From: Rugosimonospora sp036494675
Lineage (GTDB): Bacteria > Actinomycetota > Actinomycetes > Mycobacteriales > Micromonosporaceae
NCBI GenBank assembly: GCA_036494675.1
Contig: DASXOA010000108.1
Location: 1 to 6,073, forward strand
DNA: 6,073 nucleotides
Direction of reading: 5' to 3'
Shown: positions 5,764-6,073 of the stretch, in pieces
Layout: each line of letters opens with the position of its first letter
Numbering within the stretch: position 1 is the stretch's first letter
Program-made: the position numbers and the translations under genes
Notes under the pieces: generated by a model
Told to the model about the DNA's origin: nothing
What the model saw: the letters and a program-made list of their open reading frames with translations, nothing else
Databases searched by the model: none

Positions 5764-6073
5764 ATGACTGGACGAGTTGAGGGCAAGGTCGCGTTCGTCA
5801 CCGGCGCGGCACGCGGCCAGGGCCGCAGCCACGCGATCCGGCTGGCGCAGGAGGGCGCGGACATCATCGCGGTGGACATCTGCGACCAGGTCGCCTCGGT
5901 GCCGTATCCCATGGCGACCCCGGACGATCTAACCGAGACGGTCAAGGAGGTCGAGGCGCTGGACCGGCGGATCGTCGCCACCCAGGCCGACGTGCGGGAC
6001 TACGCCGGGCTGAAGCAGGCTCTGGACGACGGCGTCGCCCAGCTGGGCCGGCTCGACATCGTCTGCTCCAACG
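5764..6073 (+). CDS. Mycofactocin-coupled SDR family oxidoreductase (3' partial)
   Basis: The gene begins with ATG at 5764 after a good ribosome site and runs off the right edge; 103 residues are visible of about 270-280 usual for the family. Residues 13-20, TGAARGQG, are the SDR dinucleotide-binding loop (TGxxxGxG). Asp38 after the second strand (IIAVDIC) predicts NAD(H) rather than NADP(H). ADVRD at 75-79 is the usual adenine-pocket strand. The segment VPYPMATPDDLTETVKEVEA (46-65) between strands two and three is the extra piece typical of the mycofactocin-coupled subfamily, which includes carveol dehydrogenase-like enzymes. These are thought to hold NAD(H) without exchange and to use the peptide-derived cofactor mycofactocin to reoxidise it. 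The catalytic Ser-Tyr-Lys lie beyond the edge. The substrate is unknown, probably a secondary alcohol. The protein is cytoplasmic, with no signal peptide. Confidence 0.88.
   Translation, partial: MTGRVEGKVAFVTGAARGQGRSHAIRLAQEGADIIAVDICDQVASVPYPMATPDDLTETVKEVEALDRRIVATQADVRDYAGLKQALDDGVAQLGRLDIVCSN

Noticed and set aside
5553..5981. Minus-strand frame overlapping the start of the SDR gene
   Set aside because: The opposite strand encodes a clear SDR N-terminus; this frame has no ribosome site or domain.

Overview
The window is very GC-rich and comes from an actinobacterium. The grounds are strongly G/C-biased third codon positions, large secreted multi-domain glycoside hydrolases of the kind found in soil actinomycetes, and the start of a mycofactocin-coupled short-chain dehydrogenase, a group concentrated in Actinobacteria. 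Genus cannot be read from this sequence; a Streptomyces- or Catenulispora-like soil organism is an inference.

Layout. (1) Positions 2-1903 (+) hold the 3' part of a large secreted glycoside hydrolase: the end of an (alpha/alpha)6-type catalytic domain resembling family GH95 (clan GH-L), a beta-sandwich domain, and two tandem CBM6-like carbohydrate-binding modules that are near-identical in places. (2) Positions 1904-2061 lie between two convergent genes. They carry a 15-base motif three times (two direct, one inverted), making a perfect 19-bp inverted repeat that may be a bidirectional terminator or a small repeat element. (3) Positions 5427 down to 2062 (-) encode a complete exported GH15 enzyme with the four-domain plan of glucodextranase (signal peptide, N domain, GH15 barrel, Ig-like domain B, C-terminal domain). 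Both expected catalytic glutamates are present. (4) Positions 5428-5763 form a divergent promoter region with a LacI-like operator candidate near the GH15 gene, a 17-bp dyad on the other side, and a leader without a single T before the next gene. (5) From 5764 (+) to the window edge is the N-terminal third of a mycofactocin-coupled SDR oxidoreductase.

How the genes relate. The two hydrolases face each other and probably both act outside the cell on plant, fungal or bacterial polysaccharides: the first on a fucosyl- or galactosyl-type substrate (inferred), the second releasing glucose from alpha-glucans (dextran or starch type). They are not co-transcribed. The SDR gene is divergent from the GH15 gene, acts in the cytoplasm, and probably belongs to a different process (alcohol/ketone redox with tightly held NAD(H)). 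I see no RNA gene, CRISPR array, transposase or toxin-antitoxin pair, and no convincing undescribed system. The most unusual structure is the triple motif at 1963-2041.
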